Positions 24,293 to 37,627 of a stretch of 64,000 nucleotides of DNA are shown here, piece after piece. Each line of letters starts with the position of its first letter. The first letter of the stretch is position 1. The position numbers were made by a program, and so were the translations under genes. The DNA comes from Nomia melanderi (Eukaryota > Arthropoda > Insecta > Hymenoptera > Halictidae): assembly GCF_051020985.1 (NCBI RefSeq), contig NW_027475134.1:3844001-3908000 (forward strand), written 5' to 3'. Below the pieces are notes generated by a model. That model did no database searches. It had not been told where the DNA came from and worked only from the letters and a program-made list of their open reading frames with translations.

Positions 24293-27006
24293 TATGGGGC
24301 CGGACATTCAGGGTCAGGGGAAAATCCAATATATATCTGGTGATATCTCGGGTGCTATTAGAGATAGCGCAATAAATCAAAGTGCATTGTCTGTAGGAGG
24401 CCCTGGCGCATGAATCTGTGCAGCGGGGACGACCTCGGAACACCAGGGGCCGAGAAAACCACAGTCTTATGGGGCCGGACACTCAGGGTCAGTGAAAAAT
24501 CCAATATATATCTGGTGATATCTCGGGTGCTATTACAGATAGCGCAATAAATCAAAGTGCATTGTCTGTAGGAGGCCCTGGCGCATGAATCTGTGCAGCG
24601 GGAACGACCTCGGACCACCAGCGGCCGAGAAAACCACAGTCTCATGGGGCCGGACACTCAGGGTCAGGGGAAAATCCAGTATATATCTGGTGATATCTCG
24701 GGTGCTATTAGAGATAGCGCAATAGACCAAAGTGAATTATCTGCAGGAGGCCCTGGCGCATGAATCTGTGCAGCGGGAACGACCTCGGACCACCAGGGGC
24801 CGAAAAAACCACAGTCTCATGGGGCCGGACGCTCAGGGTCAGTGAAAAATCCAATATATATCTGGTGATATCTCGGGTGCTATTAGAGATAGCGCAATAA
24901 ATCAAAGTGCATTGTCTGTAGGAGGCCCTGGCGCATGAATCTGTGCAGCGGGAACGACCTAGGACCACCAGGGGCCGAGAAAACTACAGTCTCATGGGGC
25001 CGGACACTCAGGGTCAGGGGAAAATCCAATATATATCTGGTGATATCTCGGGTGCTATTAGAGATAGCGCAATAAACCAAGGTGAATTATCTGCAGGAGG
25101 CCCTGGCGCATGAATCTGTGCAACGGGAACGACCCGGGACCACCAGGGGCCGCGAAAACGACAGTCTCAAGGGGCCGGACACTCAGGGTCAGGGGAAAAT
25201 CCAATATATATCTGGTGATATCTCTGGTGCTATTACAGATAGCGCAATAAATCAAAGTACATTGTCTGTAGGAGGCCCTGGCGCATAAATGTGGCCAGCG
25301 GGACGACCTCGGACCATCAGGGGCCGAGAAAACCACCGTCTCATGGGGCCGGACACTCAGGGTCAGGGGAGAATCCAATATTTATCTGGTGATATCTTGG
25401 GTGCTATTACAGATAGCGCAATAAATCAAAGTGCATTGTCTGTAGGAGGCCCTGGCGCATGAATCTGTGCAGCGGGAACGACCTCGGACCACCAGGGGCC
25501 GAGAAAACCACCGTCCCGAGGGGCCGGACACTTAGGGTCAGTGAAAAATCCAATATCTATCTGGTGATATCTCGGGTGCTATTACAGATAGCGCAATAAA
25601 TCAAAGTGAATTATCTGCAGGAGGCCCTGGCGCATGAATCTGTGCAAGGGGAACGACCTCGGACCACCAGGGGCCGAGAAAACCACAGTCTCATGGGGCC
25701 GGACACACAGGGTCAGGGAAAAATTCAATATATATCTGGTGATATCTTGGGTGCTATTAGAGATAGCGCAATAAACCAAAGTGAATTATCTGCAGGAGGC
25801 CCTGGCGCATGAATCTGTGCAACGGGAACGACCTCGGACCACCAGGGGTCGAAAAAACCACAGTCTCATGGGGCCGGACACTCAGGGTCAGGGAAAAATC
25901 CAATATATATCTGGTGATATCTCGGGTGCTATTACAGATAGCGCAATAAATCAAAGTGCATTGTCTGTAGGAGGCCCTGGCGCATGAATCTGTGCAGCGG
26001 GAACGACCTCGGACCACCAGGGGCCGTGAAAACCACAGTCTCATGGGGCCGGACACTCAGGGTCAGGGGAAAATCCAATATATATCTGCTGATATCTCGG
26101 GTGCTATTAAAGATAGCGCAATAAACTAAAGTGAATTATCTGCAGGAGGCCCTGGCGCATGAATGTGTGCAGCGGGAACGACCTCGGACCACCAGGGGCC
26201 GAGAAAAACACAGTCTCATGGGGCCGGATACTCAGGGTCAGGGGAAAATCCAATATAGATCTGGTGATATCTCGGGTGCTATTACAGATAGCGTAATAAA
26301 TCATAGTGAATTGTCTGTAGGAGGCCCTGGCGCATGAATCTGGCCAGCGGGAACGACCTCGGACCACCAGCGGCCGAGAAAACCACCGTCTCATGGGGCC
26401 GGACACTCAGGGTCGGGGAAAAATCCAATATATATCTGGTGATATCTCGGGTGCTATTAGAGATAGCGCAATAAACCAAAGTGAATTGTCTGCAGGAGGC
26501 CCTGTCGCAACAATCTGTGCAGCGGGAACGATCTCGGACCATCAGGGGCCGAGACATCCACCGTCTCATGGGGCCGGACACTCAGGGTCAGGGAAAAATC
26601 CAATATATATCTGGTGATATCTCGGGTGCTATTACAGATAGCGCAATAAATCAAAGTGCATTGTCTGTAGGAGGCCCTGGCGCATGAATCTGTGCAGCGG
26701 GAACGACCTCGGACCACCAGGGGCCGAGAAAACCACAGTCTCATCGGGCCGGACAATCAGGGTCAGGGGAAAATCCAATATATATCTGGTGATATCTCGG
26801 GTGCTATTACAGATAGAGCAATAAATCAAAGTGCATTGTCTGTAGGAGGCCCTGGCGCATGAATCTGTGCAGCGGGAACAACCTCGGACCACCAGGGGCC
26901 GAGAAAACCACAGTCTCATGGGGCCGGACACTCAGGGTCAGGGCAGAATCCAATATATATCTGGTGATATCTCGGGTGCTATTACAGATAGCGCAATAAA
27001 TCAAAT
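24293..27006 (+). repeat. Partial copy of the 15-mer HOR with a 525-bp deletion
   Basis: 24.2-25.0 kb matches 12.3-12.95 kb at an 11,897-bp offset. 25.0-26.1 kb matches 13.6-14.75 kb at an 11,372-bp offset. The offset change is exactly 525 bp, three monomers, so three monomers of unit A are missing here. The 174-bp marker lies near 25,301 and a class C monomer at 26,071. The end of the block, from 26.28 kb, follows 20.86-21.4 kb at a 5,424-bp offset. Confidence 0.75.
26421..26595 (+). repeat. Rare-variant monomer (site 2 of 3)
   Basis: Same haplotype as 20,997-21,171 (AACGATCTCGG, GACCATCAGG, GAGACATCCACCG), with one local change: GTCGCAACAATCTG replaces GTCGCATGAATCTG. Its neighbours on both sides also match those of site 1 at a 5,424-bp offset. 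Confidence 0.8.
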
Positions 27007-29808
27007 TGCATTGTCTGTAGGAGGCCCTGGCGCATAAATGTGGACAGCGGGAACGACCTCGGACCATCAGGGGCCGAGAAAACCACCGTCTCATGGGGCC
27101 GGACACTCAGGGTCAGGGGAAAATCCAATATTTATCTGGTGATATCTCGGGTGCTATTAGAGATAGCGTAATAAACCAAAGTGAATTATCTGCAGGAGGC
27201 CCTGGCGCAAGAATCTGTGCAGCGGGAACGACCTCGGACCACCAGGGGCCGAGAAAACCACCATCTCATGGGGCCGGACACTCTGGGTGAGCGAAAAATC
27301 CAATATATATGTGGTGATATCTCGGGTGCTATTACAGATAGCGCAATAAATCAAAGTGCATTGTCTGTAGGAGGCCCTGGCGCATGAATCTGTGCAGCGG
27401 GAACGACCTCGGACCACCAGGGGCCGATAAAACTACAGTCTCATGCGGCCGGACACTCAGGGTCTGGGGAAAATCCAATATATATCTGGTGATATCTTGG
27501 GTGCTATTAGATATAGCGCAATAAACCAAAGTGAATTATCTGCAGGAGGCCCTGGCGCATGAATCTGTGCAACGGGAACGACCTCGGACCACCAGGGGCC
27601 GAAAAATCCACAGTCTCATGGGGCCGGACACTCAGGGTCAGGGAAAAATCCAATATATATCTGGTGATATCTTGGGTGCTATTAGAGATAGCGTAATAAA
27701 CCAAAGTGAATTATCTGCAGGAGGCCCTGGCGCAAGAATCTGTGCTGCGGGAACGACCTCGGACCACCAGGGGCCGAGACAACAACCGTCTCATGGGGCC
27801 GGACACTCAGGGTCAGGGAAAAATCCAATATATATCTGGTGATATCTTGGGTGCTATTAGAGATAGCGCAATAAACCAAAGTGAGTTATCTGCAGGAGGC
27901 CCTGGCGCCTGAAGCTGGGCAGCGGGAACGACCTCGGACCACCAGGGGCCGAGAAAACCACAGTCTCATGGGGCCGGACACTCAGGGTCTGGGGAAAATC
28001 CAATATATATCTGGTGATATCTCCGGTCCTATTACAGATAGCGAAATAAATCAAAGTGCATTGTCTGTAGGAGGCCCTGGCGCATGAATCTGTGCAGCGG
28101 GAACGACCTCGGACCACCAGAGGCCGAGGAAACCACAGTCTCATGGGGCCGGACACTCAGGGTCAGGGAAAAATCCAATATATATCTGGTGATATCTTGG
28201 GTGCTATTACAGATAGAGCAATAAATCATAGTGCATTGTCTGTAGGAGGCCCTGGCGCATGAATGTGTGCAGCGGGAACAACCTCGGACCACCAGGGGCC
28301 GAGAAAACCACAGTCTCATGGGGCCGGACACTCAGGGTCAGGGCAAAATCCAATATATATCTGGTGATATCTCGGGTGCTATTAGAGATAGGGCAATAAA
28401 CCATAGTGAATTATCTGCAGGAGGCCCTGGCGCATGAATGTGTGCAGCGGGAACGACCTCGGACCACCAGGGGCCGAGAAAACCGCAGTCTCATGGGGCC
28501 GGACACTCAGGGTCAGGGAAAAATCCAATATATATCTGTTGATATCTCGGGCGCTATTAGAGATAGCGCAATAAACCAAAGTGAATTATCTGCAGGAGGC
28601 CCTGGCGCATGAATCTGTGCAGCGGGAACGACCTCGGACCACCAGGGGCCGAGAAAACCACCGTCTCATGGGGCCGGACACTCAGGGTCAGGGAAAAATC
28701 CAATATATATCTGGTGATATCTCGGGTGCTATTAGAGATAGCGCAATAAACCAACGTGAGTTATCTGCAGGAGGCCCTGGCGCCTGAAGCTGTGCAGCGG
28801 GAACGACCTCGGACCACCAGGGGCCGAGGAAAGCACCGTCTCGAGGGGGCCGGACACTCTGGGCCAGGGAAAAATCCAATATATATGTGGTGATATCTCG
28901 GGTGCTATTACAGATAACGCAATAAATCAAAGTGCATTGTCTGTAGGAGGCCCTGGCGCATGAACCTGTGCAGCGGCAACGACCTCGGACCACCAGGGGC
29001 CGAGAAAACCACAGCCTCATGGGGCCGGACACTCAGGGTCAGGGGAAAATCCAATATAGATCTGGTGATATCTCGGGTGCTATTACAGATAGCGCAATAA
29101 ATCAAAGTGCATTGTCTGTAGGAGGCCCTGGCGCATGAACCTGTGCAGCGGGAACGACCTCGGACCACCAGGGGCCGAGAAAACGACCGTCTCATGGGGC
29201 CGGACGCTCAGGGTCTGTGAAAAATCCAATATATATCTGGTGATATCTCGGGTGCTATTACAGATAGCGCAATAAATCAAAGGGCATTGTCTGTAGGAGG
29301 CCCTGGCGCATGAACCTGTGCAGCGGCACCGACCTCGGACCACCAGGGGCCGAGAAAACCACAGTCTCATGGGGCCGGACACTCAGGGTCAGGGGAAAAT
29401 CCAATATAGATCTGGTGATATCTCGGGTGCTATTACAGATAGCGCAATAAATCAAAGTGCATTGTCTGTAGGAGGCCCTGGCGGATGAATCTGTGCAGCG
29501 GGAACGACCTCGGACCACCAGGGGCCGAGAAAACCACAGTCTCATGGGGCCGGACACTCAGGGTCAGGGGAAAATCCAGTATATATCTGGTGATATCTCG
29601 GGTGCTATTAGAGATAGCGCAATAAACCAAAGTGAATTATCTGCAGGATGCCCTGGAGCATGAATCTGTGCAAGCGGGAACGTCCTCGGACCTCCAGGGG
29701 CCGAGACAACCACCGTCTCATGGGGCCGGACACTCAGGGTCAGGGTAAAATCCAATATATATCTGGTGATATCTCGGGTGCTATTACAGATAGCGAAATA
29801 AATCAAAG
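27007..29808 (+). repeat. 16-mer HOR, copy 1 (2,802 bp)
   Basis: Sixteen monomers, two of them 176 bp (GTCTCGAGGGGGCC near 28,846 and GTGCAAGCGGG near 29,669), so the unit is 16 x 175 + 2. Copy 2 follows directly at 29,809. I found no difference between the copies in the stretches I compared, including rare variants such as CCACCATCTC near 27,259, GAGACAACAACCG near 27,776 and CAGCGGCACCGACC near 29,330. The left edge is the mismatch at 27,006 (T against G). Confidence 0.9.
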
Positions 29809-32639
29809 TGCATTGTCTGTAGGAGGCCCTGGCGCATAAATGTGGACAGCGGGAACGACCTCGGACCATCAGGGGCCGAGAAAACCACCGTCTCATGGGG
29901 CCGGACACTCAGGGTCAGGGGAAAATCCAATATTTATCTGGTGATATCTCGGGTGCTATTAGAGATAGCGTAATAAACCAAAGTGAATTATCTGCAGGAG
30001 GCCCTGGCGCAAGAATCTGTGCAGCGGGAACGACCTCGGACCACCAGGGGCCGAGAAAACCACCATCTCATGGGGCCGGACACTCTGGGTGAGCGAAAAA
30101 TCCAATATATATGTGGTGATATCTCGGGTGCTATTACAGATAGCGCAATAAATCAAAGTGCATTGTCTGTAGGAGGCCCTGGCGCATGAATCTGTGCAGC
30201 GGGAACGACCTCGGACCACCAGGGGCCGATAAAACTACAGTCTCATGCGGCCGGACACTCAGGGTCTGGGGAAAATCCAATATATATCTGGTGATATCTT
30301 GGGTGCTATTAGATATAGCGCAATAAACCAAAGTGAATTATCTGCAGGAGGCCCTGGCGCATGAATCTGTGCAACGGGAACGACCTCGGACCACCAGGGG
30401 CCGAAAAATCCACAGTCTCATGGGGCCGGACACTCAGGGTCAGGGAAAAATCCAATATATATCTGGTGATATCTTGGGTGCTATTAGAGATAGCGTAATA
30501 AACCAAAGTGAATTATCTGCAGGAGGCCCTGGCGCAAGAATCTGTGCTGCGGGAACGACCTCGGACCACCAGGGGCCGAGACAACAACCGTCTCATGGGG
30601 CCGGACACTCAGGGTCAGGGAAAAATCCAATATATATCTGGTGATATCTTGGGTGCTATTAGAGATAGCGCAATAAACCAAAGTGAGTTATCTGCAGGAG
30701 GCCCTGGCGCCTGAAGCTGGGCAGCGGGAACGACCTCGGACCACCAGGGGCCGAGAAAACCACAGTCTCATGGGGCCGGACACTCAGGGTCTGGGGAAAA
30801 TCCAATATATATCTGGTGATATCTCCGGTCCTATTACAGATAGCGAAATAAATCAAAGTGCATTGTCTGTAGGAGGCCCTGGCGCATGAATCTGTGCAGC
30901 GGGAACGACCTCGGACCACCAGAGGCCGAGGAAACCACAGTCTCATGGGGCCGGACACTCAGGGTCAGGGAAAAATCCAATATATATCTGGTGATATCTT
31001 GGGTGCTATTACAGATAGAGCAATAAATCATAGTGCATTGTCTGTAGGAGGCCCTGGCGCATGAATGTGTGCAGCGGGAACAACCTCGGACCACCAGGGG
31101 CCGAGAAAACCACAGTCTCATGGGGCCGGACACTCAGGGTCAGGGCAAAATCCAATATATATCTGGTGATATCTCGGGTGCTATTAGAGATAGGGCAATA
31201 AACCATAGTGAATTATCTGCAGGAGGCCCTGGCGCATGAATGTGTGCAGCGGGAACGACCTCGGACCACCAGGGGCCGAGAAAACCGCAGTCTCATGGGG
31301 CCGGACACTCAGGGTCAGGGAAAAATCCAATATATATCTGTTGATATCTCGGGCGCTATTAGAGATAGCGCAATAAACCAAAGTGAATTATCTGCAGGAG
31401 GCCCTGGCGCATGAATCTGTGCAGCGGGAACGACCTCGGACCACCAGGGGCCGAGAAAACCACCGTCTCATGGGGCCGGACACTCAGGGTCAGGGAAAAA
31501 TCCAATATATATCTGGTGATATCTCGGGTGCTATTAGAGATAGCGCAATAAACCAACGTGAGTTATCTGCAGGAGGCCCTGGCGCCTGAAGCTGTGCAGC
31601 GGGAACGACCTCGGACCACCAGGGGCCGAGGAAAGCACCGTCTCGAGGGGGCCGGACACTCTGGGCCAGGGAAAAATCCAATATATATGTGGTGATATCT
31701 CGGGTGCTATTACAGATAACGCAATAAATCAAAGTGCATTGTCTGTAGGAGGCCCTGGCGCATGAACCTGTGCAGCGGCAACGACCTCGGACCACCAGGG
31801 GCCGAGAAAACCACAGCCTCATGGGGCCGGACACTCAGGGTCAGGGGAAAATCCAATATAGATCTGGTGATATCTCGGGTGCTATTACAGATAGCGCAAT
31901 AAATCAAAGTGCATTGTCTGTAGGAGGCCCTGGCGCATGAACCTGTGCAGCGGGAACGACCTCGGACCACCAGGGGCCGAGAAAACGACCGTCTCATGGG
32001 GCCGGACGCTCAGGGTCTGTGAAAAATCCAATATATATCTGGTGATATCTCGGGTGCTATTACAGATAGCGCAATAAATCAAAGGGCATTGTCTGTAGGA
32101 GGCCCTGGCGCATGAACCTGTGCAGCGGCACCGACCTCGGACCACCAGGGGCCGAGAAAACCACAGTCTCATGGGGCCGGACACTCAGGGTCAGGGGAAA
32201 ATCCAATATAGATCTGGTGATATCTCGGGTGCTATTACAGATAGCGCAATAAATCAAAGTGCATTGTCTGTAGGAGGCCCTGGCGGATGAATCTGTGCAG
32301 CGGGAACGACCTCGGACCACCAGGGGCCGAGAAAACCACAGTCTCATGGGGCCGGACACTCAGGGTCAGGGGAAAATCCAGTATATATCTGGTGATATCT
32401 CGGGTGCTATTAGAGATAGCGCAATAAACCAAAGTGAATTATCTGCAGGATGCCCTGGAGCATGAATCTGTGCAAGCGGGAACGTCCTCGGACCTCCAGG
32501 GGCCGAGACAACCACCGTCTCATGGGGCCGGACACTCAGGGTCAGGGTAAAATCCAATATATATCTGGTGATATCTCGGGTGCTATTACAGATAGCGAAA
32601 TAAATCAAAGTGCATTGTCTGTAGGAGGCCCTGGCGCAT
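29809..32639 (+). repeat. 16-mer HOR, copy 2 (2,802 bp plus overhang)
   Basis: Repeats 27,007-29,808 and continues to 32,639; at 32,640 G replaces the A of 29,838 (GCATGAAT against GCATAAAT). With no mismatch noticed over 2.8 kb, this is the youngest-looking duplication in the window. An assembly duplication of one true copy is the main alternative. Confidence 0.9.
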
Positions 32640-33950
32640 GAATCTGTGCAGCGGGAACGACGTCGGACCACCAGGGGCCGAAAAAACCACAGTCTCATGG
32701 GGCCGGACCCTCATGGTCAGGGTAAAATCCAATATATATCTGGTGATATCTCGTGTGCTATTACAGATAGCGCAATAAATCAAAGTGCATTGTCTGTAGG
32801 AGGCCCTGGCGCATGAATCTGTGCAGCGGGAACGACCTCGGACCACCAGGGGCCGAGAAAACCACAGTCTCATGGGGCCGGACACTCAGGGTCAGGGGAA
32901 AATCCAATATATATCTGGTGATATCTCGGATGCTATTAGAGATAGCGCAGTAAACCAAAGTGAATTATCTGCAGGAGGCCCTGGCGCATGAATGTGTGCA
33001 GCGGGAACGACCTCGGACCACCAGGGGCCGAAAAAACCACAGTCTCATGGGGCCGGATACTCAGGGTCAGTGGAAAATTCAATATAGATCTGGTGATATC
33101 TCGGGTGCTATTACAGATAGCGCAATAAATCAAAGTGCATTGTCTGTAGGAGGCCCTGGCGCATGAATCTGTGCAGCGGGAACGACCTCGGACCACCAGG
33201 GGCCGAGAAAACCGCAGTCTCATGGGGCCGGACACTCAGGGTCAGGGAAAAATCCAATATATATCTGTTGATATCTCGGGCGCTATTAGAGATAGCGCAA
33301 TAAACCAAAGTGAATTATCTGCAGGAGGCCCTGGCGCATGAATCTGTGCAGCGGGAACGACCTCGGACCACCAGGGGCCGAGAAAACCACCGTCTCATGG
33401 GGCCGGACACTCAGGGTCAGGGAAAAATCCAATATATATCTGGTGATATCTCGGGTGCTATTAGAGATAGCGCAATAAACCAAAGTGAGTTATCTGCAGG
33501 AGGCCCTGGCGCCTGAAGCTGTGCAGCGGGAACGACCTCGGACCACCAGGGGCCGAGGAAAGCACCGTCTCGAGGGGGCCGGACACTCAGGGTCAGGGGA
33601 AAATCCAATATAGATCTGGTGATATCTCGGGTGCTATTACAGATAGCGCAATAAATCAAAGTGCATTGTCTGTAGGAGGCCCTGGCGCATGAACCTGTGC
33701 AGCGGGAACGACCTCGGACCACCAGGGGCCGAGAAAACGACCGTCTCATGGGGCCGGACGCTCAGGGTCAGTGAAAAATCCAATATATATCTGGTGATAT
33801 CTCGGGTGCTATTACAGATAGCGAAATAAATCAAAGTGCATTGTCTGTAGGAGGCCCTGGCGCATGAATCTGTGCAGCGGGAACGACCTCGGACCACCAG
33901 GGGCCGAGAAAACCACAGTCTCATGGGGCCGGACACTCAGGGTCAGGGGA
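32640..33950 (+). repeat. Mosaic satellite segment between 16-mer copies
   Basis: Begins with AACGACGTCGG near 32,660 and GGACCCTCATGGTC near 32,705, a pair shared only with 48,060-48,125. It continues with GCGCAGTAAACC near 32,946, TGTTGATATC near 33,266 and a 176-bp GTCTCGAGGGGG monomer near 33,572. Much of it is related to 36.1-37.0 kb and 37.9-38.8 kb. Confidence 0.7.
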
Positions 33951-35925
33951 AAATCCAATATATATCTGGTGATATCTTGGGTGCTATTAGAGATAGCGTA
34001 ATAAACCAAAGTGAATTATCTGCAGGAGGCCCTGGCGCAAGAATCTGTGCTGCGGGAACGACCTCGGACCACCAGGGGCCGAGACAACAACCGTCTCATG
34101 GGGCCGGACACTCAGGGTCAGGGAAAAATCCAATATATATCTGGTGATATCTTGGGTGCTATTAGAGATAGCGCAATAAACCAAAGTGAGTTATCTGCAG
34201 GAGGCCCTGGCGCCTGAAGCTGGGCAGCGGGAACGACCTCGGACCACCAGGGGCCGAGAAAACCACAGTCTCATGGGGCCGGACACTCAGGGTCTGGGGA
34301 AAATCCAATATATATCTGGTGATATCTCCGGTCCTATTACAGATAGCGAAATAAATCAAAGTGCATTGTCTGTAGGAGGCCCTGGCGCATGAATGTGTGC
34401 AGCGGGAACAACCTCGGACCACCAGGGGCCGAGAAAACCACAGTCTCATGGGGCCGGACACTCAGGGTCAGGGCAAAATCCAATATATATCTGGTGATAT
34501 CTCGGGTGCTATTAGAGATAGGGCAATAAACCATAGTGAATTATCTGCAGGAGGCCCTGGCGCATGAATGTGTGCAGCGGGAACGACCTCGGACCACCAG
34601 GGGCCGAGAAAACCGCAGTCTCATGGGGCCGGACACTCAGGGTCAGGGAAAAATCCAATATATATCTGTTGATATCTCGGGCGCTATTAGAGATAGCGCA
34701 ATAAACCAAAGTGAATTATCTGCAGGAGGCCCTGGCGCATGAATCTGTGCAGCGGGAACGACCTCGGACCACCAGGGGCCGAGAAAACCACCGTCTCATG
34801 GGGCCGGACACTCAGGGTCAGGGAAAAATCCAATATATATCTGGTGATATCTCGGGTGCTATTAGAGATAGCGCAATAAACCAACGTGAGTTATCTGCAG
34901 GAGGCCCTGGCGCCTGAAGCTGTGCAGCGGGAACGACCTCGGACCACCAGGGGCCGAGGAAAGCACCGTCTCGAGGGGGCCGGACACTCTGGGCCAGGGA
35001 AAAATCCAATATATATGTGGTGATATCTCGGGTGCTATTACAGATAACGCAATAAATCAAAGTGCATTGTCTGTAGGAGGCCCTGGCGCATGAACCTGTG
35101 CAGCGGCAACGACCTCGGACCACCAGGGGCCGAGAAAACCACAGCCTCATGGGGCCGGACACTCAGGGTCAGGGGAAAATCCAATATAGATCTGGTGATA
35201 TCTCGGGTGCTATTACAGATAGCGCAATAAATCAAAGTGCATTGTCTGTAGGAGGCCCTGGCGCATGAACCTGTGCAGCGGGAACGACCTCGGACCACCA
35301 GGGGCCGAGAAAACGACCGTCTCATGGGGCCGGACGCTCAGGGTCTGTGAAAAATCCAATATATATCTGGTGATATCTCGGGTGCTATTACAGATAGCGC
35401 AATAAATCAAAGGGCATTGTCTGTAGGAGGCCCTGGCGCATGAACCTGTGCAGCGGCAACGACCTCGGACCACCAGGGGCCGAGAAAACCACAGTCTCAT
35501 GGGGCCGGACACTCAGGGTCAGGGGAAAATCCAATATAGATCTGGTGATATCTCGGGTGCTATTACAGATAGCGCAATAAATCAAAGTGCATTGTCTGTA
35601 GGAGGCCCTGGCGGATGAATCTGTGCAGCGGGAACGACCTCGGACCACCAGGGGCCGAGAAAACCACAGTCTCATGGGGCCGGACACTCAGGGTCAGGGG
35701 AAAATCCAGTATATATCTGGTGATATCTCGGGTGCTATTAGAGATAGCGCAATAAACCAAAGTGAATTATCTGCAGGATGCCCTGGAGCATGAATCTGTG
35801 CAAGCGGGAACGTCCTCGGACCTCCAGGGGCCGAGACAACCACCGTCTCATGGGGCCGGACACTCAGGGTCAGGGTAAAATCCAATATATATCTGGTGAT
35901 ATCTCGGGTGCTATTACAGATAGCG
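33951..35925 (+). repeat. 16-mer HOR, third copy, partial
   Basis: 33,951 to about 34,380 matches 30,448-30,880 at a 3,503-bp offset. From about 34,390 to 35,925 it matches 31.06-32.60 kb at a 3,328-bp offset. The 175-bp drop shows one monomer missing near 34,385. Unlike copies 1 and 2, it reads CAGCGGCAACGACC near 35,455, so it separated before those two were duplicated. It carries both +1 markers, near 34,974 and 35,800. Confidence 0.8.
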
Positions 35926-37627
35926 CAATAAATCAAAGTGCATTGTCTGTAGGAGGCCCTGGCGCATGAATCTGTGCAGCGGGAACGACCTCGGACCACC
36001 AGGGGCCGAGAAAACCACAGTCTCATGGGGCCGGACACTCAGGGTCAGGGGAAAATCCAATATATATCTGGTGATATCTCGGGTGCTATTAGAGATAGCG
36101 CAGTAAACCAAAGTGAATTATCTGCAGGAGGCCCTGGCGCATGAATGTGTGCAGCTGGAACGACCTCGGACCACCAGGGGCCGAAAAAACCACAGTCTCA
36201 TGGGGCCGGATACTCAGGGTCAGTGGAAAATTCAATATAGATCTGGTGATATCTCGGGTGCTATTACAGATAGCGCAATAAATCAAAGTGCATTGTCTGT
36301 AGGAGGCCCTGGCGCATGAATCTGTGCAGCGGGAACGACCTCGGACCACCAGGGGCCGAGAAAACCGCAGTCTCATGGGGCCGGACACTCAGGGTCAGGG
36401 AAAAATCCAATATATATCTGTTGATATCTCGGGCGCTATTAGAGATAGCGCAATAAACCAAAGTGAATTATCTGCAGGAGGCCCTGGCGCATGAATCTGT
36501 GCAGCGGGAACGACCTCGGACCACCAGGGGCCGAGAAAACCACCGTCTCATGGGGCCGGACACTCAGGGTCAGGGAAAAATCCAATATATATCTGGTGAT
36601 ATCTCGGGTGCTATTAGAGATAGCGCAATAAACCAAAGTGAGTTATCTGCAGGAGGCCCTGGCGCCTGAAGCTGTGCAGCGGGAACGACCTCGGACCACC
36701 AGGGGCCGAGGAAAGCACCGTCTCGAGGGGGCCGGACACTCAGGGTCAGGGGAAAATCCAATATAGATCTGGTGATATCTCGGGTGCTATTACAGATAGC
36801 GCAATAAATCAAAGTGCATTGTCTGTAGGAGGCCCTGGCGCATGAACCTGTGCAGCGGGAACGACCTCGGACCACCAGGGGCCGAGAAAACGACCGTCTC
36901 ATGGGGCCGGACGCTCAGGGTCAGTGAAAAATCCAATATATATCTGGTGATATCTCGGGTGCTATTACAGATAGCGAAATAAATCAAAGTGCATTGTCTG
37001 TAGGAGGCCCTGGCGCATGAATCTGTGCAGCGGGAACGACCTCGGACCACCAGGGGCCGAGAAAACCACAGTCTCATGGGGCCGGACACTCAGGGTCAGG
37101 GGAAAATCCAATATATATCTGGTGATATCTCGGGTGCTGTTAGAGATAGCGCAGTAAACCAAAGTGAATTATCTGCAGGAGGCCCTGGCGCATGAATGTG
37201 TGCAGTGGGAACGACCTCGGACCACCAGGGGCCGAAAAAACCACCGTCTCATGGGGCCGGATACTCAGGGTCAGGGGAAAATTCAATATAGATCTGGTGA
37301 TATCTCGGGTGCTATTACAGATAGCGCAATAAATCAAAGTGCATTGTCTGTAGGAGGCCCTGGCGCATGAATCTGTGCAAGGGGAACGACCTCGGACCAC
37401 CAGGGGCCGAGAAAACCACAGTCTCATGGGGCCGGACACACAGGGTCAGGGAAAAATTCAAAATATATCTGGTGATATCTTGGGTGCTATTAGAGATAGC
37501 GCAATAAACCCAAGTGAATTATCTGCAGGAGGCCCTGGCGCATGAATCTGTGCAACGGGAACGACCTGGGACCACCAGGGGCCGAAAAAACCACAGTCTC
37601 ATGGGGCCGGACACTCAGGGTCAGGGA
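35926..37627 (+). repeat. 10-mer HOR, copy 1 (1,751-bp period)
   Basis: The repeated sequence runs from about 35,877 to 37,378 and recurs at 37,628-39,129. It includes GCGCAGTAAACC near 36,101, TGTTGATATC near 36,419, GGCGCCTGAAGC near 36,661 and a 176-bp GTCTCGAGGGGG monomer near 36,727, which explains 10 x 175 + 1. About nine differences from copy 2 were noticed (for example GCAGCTGG near 36,155). 37,379-37,627 is a linker with a GTGCAAGGGG monomer. Confidence 0.75.
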
